From Gracilimonas sp040117685 (GTDB lineage Bacteria; Bacteroidota; Rhodothermia; Balneolales; Balneolaceae): a DNA stretch of 64,000 nucleotides. Positions within the stretch are counted from its first letter, which is position 1; every line of letters starts with the position of its first letter. Below, piece after piece: positions 60,648 through 64,000 of this stretch. The notes under the pieces were generated by a model. That model did no database searches, was not told where the DNA came from, and was given only the letters and a program-made list of their open reading frames with translations. The DNA lies in NCBI RefSeq assembly GCF_040117685.2, contig NZ_JBEDYP020000012.1, positions 577,704 through 641,703 on the forward strand, in the 5' to 3' direction. Both the position numbers and the translations under genes were made by a program.

Positions 60648-62789
60648 ATGTCTGAGACGAAGCAAAAAACAGATCCAAAAATTTTAGATAAGATCCGCCG
60701 GACGCGGAACATCGGTATCATGGCTCACATTGATGCCGGTAAAACAACCGTAACCGAGCGTATTCTTTTTTACACCGGTCGTAGTCACCGAATTGGTGAG
60801 GTGCATGATGGTGCTGCCACTATGGACTGGATGGAGCAGGAGCAGGAGCGTGGTATTACTATTACTTCAGCTGCTACACACTGTATCTGGAAAGATCACC
60901 GGATTAACATCATTGATACTCCTGGTCACGTTGACTTTACCGTAGAGGTGGAGCGTTCGCTGCGAGTATTGGATGGCGCGGTTTTCGTGCTTGATTCTGT
61001 GGGTGCTGTTCAGCCTCAGTCAGAAACTGTATGGCGTCAGGCTAATAAATACGAAGTGCCTTGCATGGCATTCGTAAACAAAATGGATAAGGTAGGCGCT
61101 AACTTCTACAATGTTATTGATGAGCTTGATGAGAAGTTAAATGCAAATCCTATCCCGATTCAGATCCCAATCGGTGCTGAAGCTGACTTCCAGGGCGTTG
61201 TTGACCTTATTAATATGAACGCCATTATTTGGGATGATGAGTCTCTCGGTGCTAAGTATGAAGTAGTAGACATTCCGGAAGATCTTAAAGAGAAAGCTGC
61301 AGAATACCGTGGTATCATGCTTGAGGCGGTTGCTGATCAAAATGATTCTCTGATGGAGAAATACCTGATGGAAGAAGAGATTAGTGCAGAGGAAATTATT
61401 GAAGCATTACGTGAAGCTACTATTTCCAAAGACGTTACTCCGGTAATGTTGGGAACTGCTCTTAAAAACAAAGGTGTTCAGGTTCTGCTTGATCGCGTTC
61501 TGGATTTCATGCCTAACCCGCTCGACATTCCTCCGGTTAAGGGTATTGACCCTGAAACAGAAGAAGAAGTGAAGAAAGCTCCGGATGTAAATGCGCCTTT
61601 CTCAGCCCTTGCCTTTAAGATCATGACGGATCCTTATGTAGGTAGGCTGACTTTTGCTCGTGTATACTCCGGGCGGCTTGAAAAAGGTTCTTACATTCTG
61701 AATTCCTCTACCGGAAACAGGGAGCGCGTTGGTCGATTGCTTGAGATGCATGCTAACGACAAAAAGGATTTAGACTATATTCAGGCCGGAGATATCGCAG
61801 CTATTATCGGTATTAAAGAAGTTCATACCGGTGACACTCTTTGTGATGAAGAGCACCCGGTAATTCTTGAGCAGATCACGTTTCCTGAGCCTGTAATTAA
61901 GCTTGCTGTTGAGCCGAAAACGAAAGCAGACAGCGAGAAGCTTTCTACCGGATTGCAGAAACTGGCTGAAGAGGATCCAACCTTCCAGGTTAAAACGGAT
62001 CACGAAACAGGTCAGACTACGATTGCCGGAATGGGTGAGCTTCACCTCGAGATTATTGTTGATCGCCTGAAGCGTGAATTTAAAGTAGAGGCAAACGTAG
62101 GTGCTCCTCAGGTTTCTTACCGTGAAACTATTTCACAGAAAGTGGATCACCGGGAAATCTACAAGAAGCAGACAGGTGGTCGAGGTAAATTTGCTGATAT
62201 CTCATTCGAGATCGGGCCAATTGCCGAATTTGAAGACTACGATGGTAATGAAGACAGAATTACCCGCGAAGAAGGATTTATTTTCATTAATGAGATTGTA
62301 GGTGGTAATATTCCTCGTGAATTTATCCCATCTGTGATGAAAGGATTCCAACAGGCACTAACTGCCGGTATTCAGGCTAACTACTCTGTAGAAAATATCG
62401 GAGTGCGCTTGTATGATGGTTCTTATCACGATGTTGACTCTGACCAGTTGAGCTTTGAGTTATGTGCAAAACTCGGTTTCAGAAATTCAGCCCGTAAAGC
62501 CAAGCCAAAAATCCTTGAGCCGGTAATGAAAGTAGAAATTATTACTCCTGAAGAATATATGGGAGATGTAATTGGTGACTTGAACAGTCGTCGTGGAATC
62601 ATGCAGAGCATGGACTCGAACAATGAAGGTTCAGTCGTTAAAGCTCATGTACCGCTTTCTGAAATGTTCGGTTATTCTACCGACTTAAGGTCTGCTACAC
62701 AGGGCCGCGCGGTATATTCTATGGAATTCTTCGATTACACTGAAGTGCCTGAAGCAATTGCTCAGGAAATCATCGAGAGCCAAACATAA
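60648..62789 (+). CDS. fusA: Elongation factor G
   Basis: 713 residues with AHIDAGKTT, ERGITI, DTPGHVDF and NKMDK GTPase motifs and the EF-G C-terminal domains (FEICAKLGFR-like FELCAKLGFR, RRGIMQSM). It drives ribosome translocation. 25 bp after rpsG. Confidence 0.98.
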   Translation: MSETKQKTDPKILDKIRRTRNIGIMAHIDAGKTTVTERILFYTGRSHRIGEVHDGAATMDWMEQEQERGITITSAATHCIWKDHRINIIDTPGHVDFTVEVERSLRVLDGAVFVLDSVGAVQPQSETVWRQANKYEVPCMAFVNKMDKVGANFYNVIDELDEKLNANPIPIQIPIGAEADFQGVVDLINMNAIIWDDESLGAKYEVVDIPEDLKEKAAEYRGIMLEAVADQNDSLMEKYLMEEEISAEEIIEALREATISKDVTPVMLGTALKNKGVQVLLDRVLDFMPNPLDIPPVKGIDPETEEEVKKAPDVNAPFSALAFKIMTDPYVGRLTFARVYSGRLEKGSYILNSSTGNRERVGRLLEMHANDKKDLDYIQAGDIAAIIGIKEVHTGDTLCDEEHPVILEQITFPEPVIKLAVEPKTKADSEKLSTGLQKLAEEDPTFQVKTDHETGQTTIAGMGELHLEIIVDRLKREFKVEANVGAPQVSYRETISQKVDHREIYKKQTGGRGKFADISFEIGPIAEFEDYDGNEDRITREEGFIFINEIVGGNIPREFIPSVMKGFQQALTAGIQANYSVENIGVRLYDGSYHDVDSDQLSFELCAKLGFRNSARKAKPKILEPVMKVEIITPEEYMGDVIGDLNSRRGIMQSMDSNNEGSVVKAHVPLSEMFGYSTDLRSATQGRAVYSMEFFDYTEVPEAIAQEIIESQT

Positions 62790-62823
62790 AAGAAATTAAA
62801 CACTAAGATTAAACTATAGTATC

Positions 62824-64000
62824 ATGGCAAAAGAGACCTTTGAACGGAATAAGCCCCATGTGAACGTGGGAACAATTGGACACGTAGATCATGGTAAAAC
62901 AACCCTGACGGCGGCGATTACGACCGTAATGGCGAAGACCTACGGTGGTGTAGCCAAGCAGTTTGCAGACATTGACAATGCTCCGGAAGAGCGCGAGCGT
63001 GGGATTACCATTGCCACGGCTCACGTGGAGTACGAAACCGATGCCCGTCACTACGCCCACGTAGACTGTCCGGGTCACGCCGACTATGTGAAGAACATGG
63101 TAACCGGTGCGGCGCAGATGGACGGGGCGATTTTGGTTGTTGCCGCCACCGACGGTCCGATGCCACAGACGCGCGAGCACATTCTGCTGGCCCGCCAGGT
63201 AGGTGTACCTCAGATTGTGGTATTTATGAATAAGGTAGACCTGGTAGACGATGAAGAGCTGCTGGAGCTGGTAGAGCTGGAAGTGCGCGAGCTGTTGTCT
63301 TCTTATGAGTTTGACGGGGATGATATCCCGGTTATTCAGGGATCAGCCCTGGGCGCCCTCAACGGGGAAGCCGAGCACGAAGAAAGCATTGTGGAGCTGA
63401 TGAAAGCGGTGGATGACACTATTCCGACGCCCGAGCGTGATGTAGACAAGCCGTTCCTGATGCCGGTAGAGGATATCTTCTCTATCACCGGTCGCGGAAC
63501 GGTAGCTACCGGACGTATCGAGCGTGGCGTGATTAAAGTGAACGATGAGATTGAGATTGTAGGGATTGTAGAAGACCCGATGAAATCGGTAGTAACCGGT
63601 ATTGAGATGTTCCGTCGTATGCTCGATGAAGGGCAGGCCGGAGACAACGCCGGTATCCTTCTGCGAGGAATTAACAAAGAGCAGATTGAGCGTGGAATGG
63701 TACTGTGTAAGCCCGGTTCAATCACTCCTCACAAGCAGTTTGAGTGTGAGGTGTATGTGCTGAGTAAGGACGAGGGTGGTCGACACACGCCATTCTTCAA
63801 AGGCTACCGCCCACAGTTTTACTTCCGTACCACCGACGTAACCGGAGCCTGTGAGCTTCCCGATGGCGTAGAGATGGTAATGCCGGGAGACAACGTGAAG
63901 CTGAATGTAGGACTTATTCAGCCGGTAGCGATGGAAGAAGGGCTGCGGTTTGCGATTCGCGAAGGCGGACGTACCGTGGGTGCCGGAGTTGTAACTAAAA
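62824..64000 (+). CDS. tuf: Elongation factor Tu, truncated by the window end
   Basis: The frame runs from ATG 62824 to the window edge with about 392 residues visible, so only the last few are missing. GHVDHGKTT, ERGITIATAHVEYET, DCPGHADY and NKVD motifs identify EF-Tu, which delivers aminoacyl-tRNA. It is 34 bp after fusA. The gene is clearly richer in G+C at third positions than fusA (many GTG, CTG, CGC, GGC codons), as expected for a very highly expressed gene. Confidence 0.97.
   Translation, partial: MAKETFERNKPHVNVGTIGHVDHGKTTLTAAITTVMAKTYGGVAKQFADIDNAPEERERGITIATAHVEYETDARHYAHVDCPGHADYVKNMVTGAAQMDGAILVVAATDGPMPQTREHILLARQVGVPQIVVFMNKVDLVDDEELLELVELEVRELLSSYEFDGDDIPVIQGSALGALNGEAEHEESIVELMKAVDDTIPTPERDVDKPFLMPVEDIFSITGRGTVATGRIERGVIKVNDEIEIVGIVEDPMKSVVTGIEMFRRMLDEGQAGDNAGILLRGINKEQIERGMVLCKPGSITPHKQFECEVYVLSKDEGGRHTPFFKGYRPQFYFRTTDVTGACELPDGVEMVMPGDNVKLNVGLIQPVAMEEGLRFAIREGGRTVGAGVVTK

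Noticed and set aside
1..64000. CRISPR arrays, prophage, rRNA operon, integrase or other insertion sequences
   Set aside because: I saw no regularly spaced direct repeats, phage structural genes, rRNA sequence or other transposases besides the RAYT.
62824..64000. Higher G+C of tuf than fusA as a sign of transfer
   Set aside because: Strong codon bias is expected for tuf, and the operon order is canonical; transfer is not needed.

Overview
The window looks like chromosomal DNA from a member of the Bacteroidota/Balneolota side of the tree. Evidence read from the sequence: two large secreted proteins end in the type A C-terminal sorting domain (NYPNPFNP motif, final ITKKLTLIK-like strand); there are TonB-dependent receptors with carboxypeptidase-like regulatory domains paired with DUF4249-like lipoproteins, a GldC homologue, DUF2911 and DUF4834 proteins, and Bacteroidota-type promoters (TTTG/TTG, about 20 bp, TAnnTTTG) in front of rpsL, the SRP RNA gene and tRNA-Leu. 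The genus is not established; Balneola/Gracilimonas-like is my inference.

Layout. 1-10.0 kb: tail of ptsI, a Cu,Zn superoxide dismutase lipoprotein, an acyltransferase/bile-acid-symporter/hydrolase operon, a VOC protein, an ABC-F ATPase with a small lipoprotein, gldC, a Memo-family protein and endonuclease III. 10.3-14.8 kb: glycyl-tRNA synthetase and a large secreted CotH/lamin-tail protein. 14.9-24.1 kb: the most accessory part: a TonB_C lipoprotein and a TPR protein, then an expanded nutrient-uptake-like cluster of three DUF4249-like lipoproteins and two TonB-dependent receptors with an unknown small secreted protein between the two units. 24.3-26.7 kb: rpmH-rnpA-yidC, with rpmH and rnpA overlapping. 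26.8-36.2 kb: an orphan HsdR-N-type protein, aminopeptidase P, a DUF2281/MazF-like toxin-antitoxin pair coupled to ispH, YjbQ, membrane proteins, the SRP RNA and a DUF2911/amidohydrolase/msrA group. 36.4-37.3 kb: a REP-associated tyrosine transposase with a REP-like hairpin upstream and a related hairpin inside its own coding sequence, then tRNA-Leu(GAG). 37.4-42.8 kb: a minus-strand dnaA-folB-folK-deoxynucleoside kinase-DUF4834-TPR operon, a 380 bp spacer with four DnaA-box-like sites (candidate origin or dnaA autoregulatory region), and prmC. 42.9-50.8 kb: an outer-membrane-like protein, a HAD phosphatase, enolase, a DUF3592 protein, recF-DUF721-YbbR and an atypical SDR. 50.9-57.4 kb: tandem beta-carbonic anhydrases (one a lipoprotein), typA and a secreted BNR-repeat protein. 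57.5-64 kb: recG and the str operon rpsL-rpsG-fusA-tuf (tuf cut by the window end).

Most of the window is core housekeeping DNA. The parts most worth following up are the REP/transposase locus, the expanded receptor/lipoprotein cluster, the carbonic anhydrase pair with an apparently frameshifted export signal, the toxin-antitoxin pair wedged against ispH, and several dispersed palindromic intergenic elements. I did not find a clearly new multi-gene defence or biosynthetic system, a CRISPR array or a prophage.
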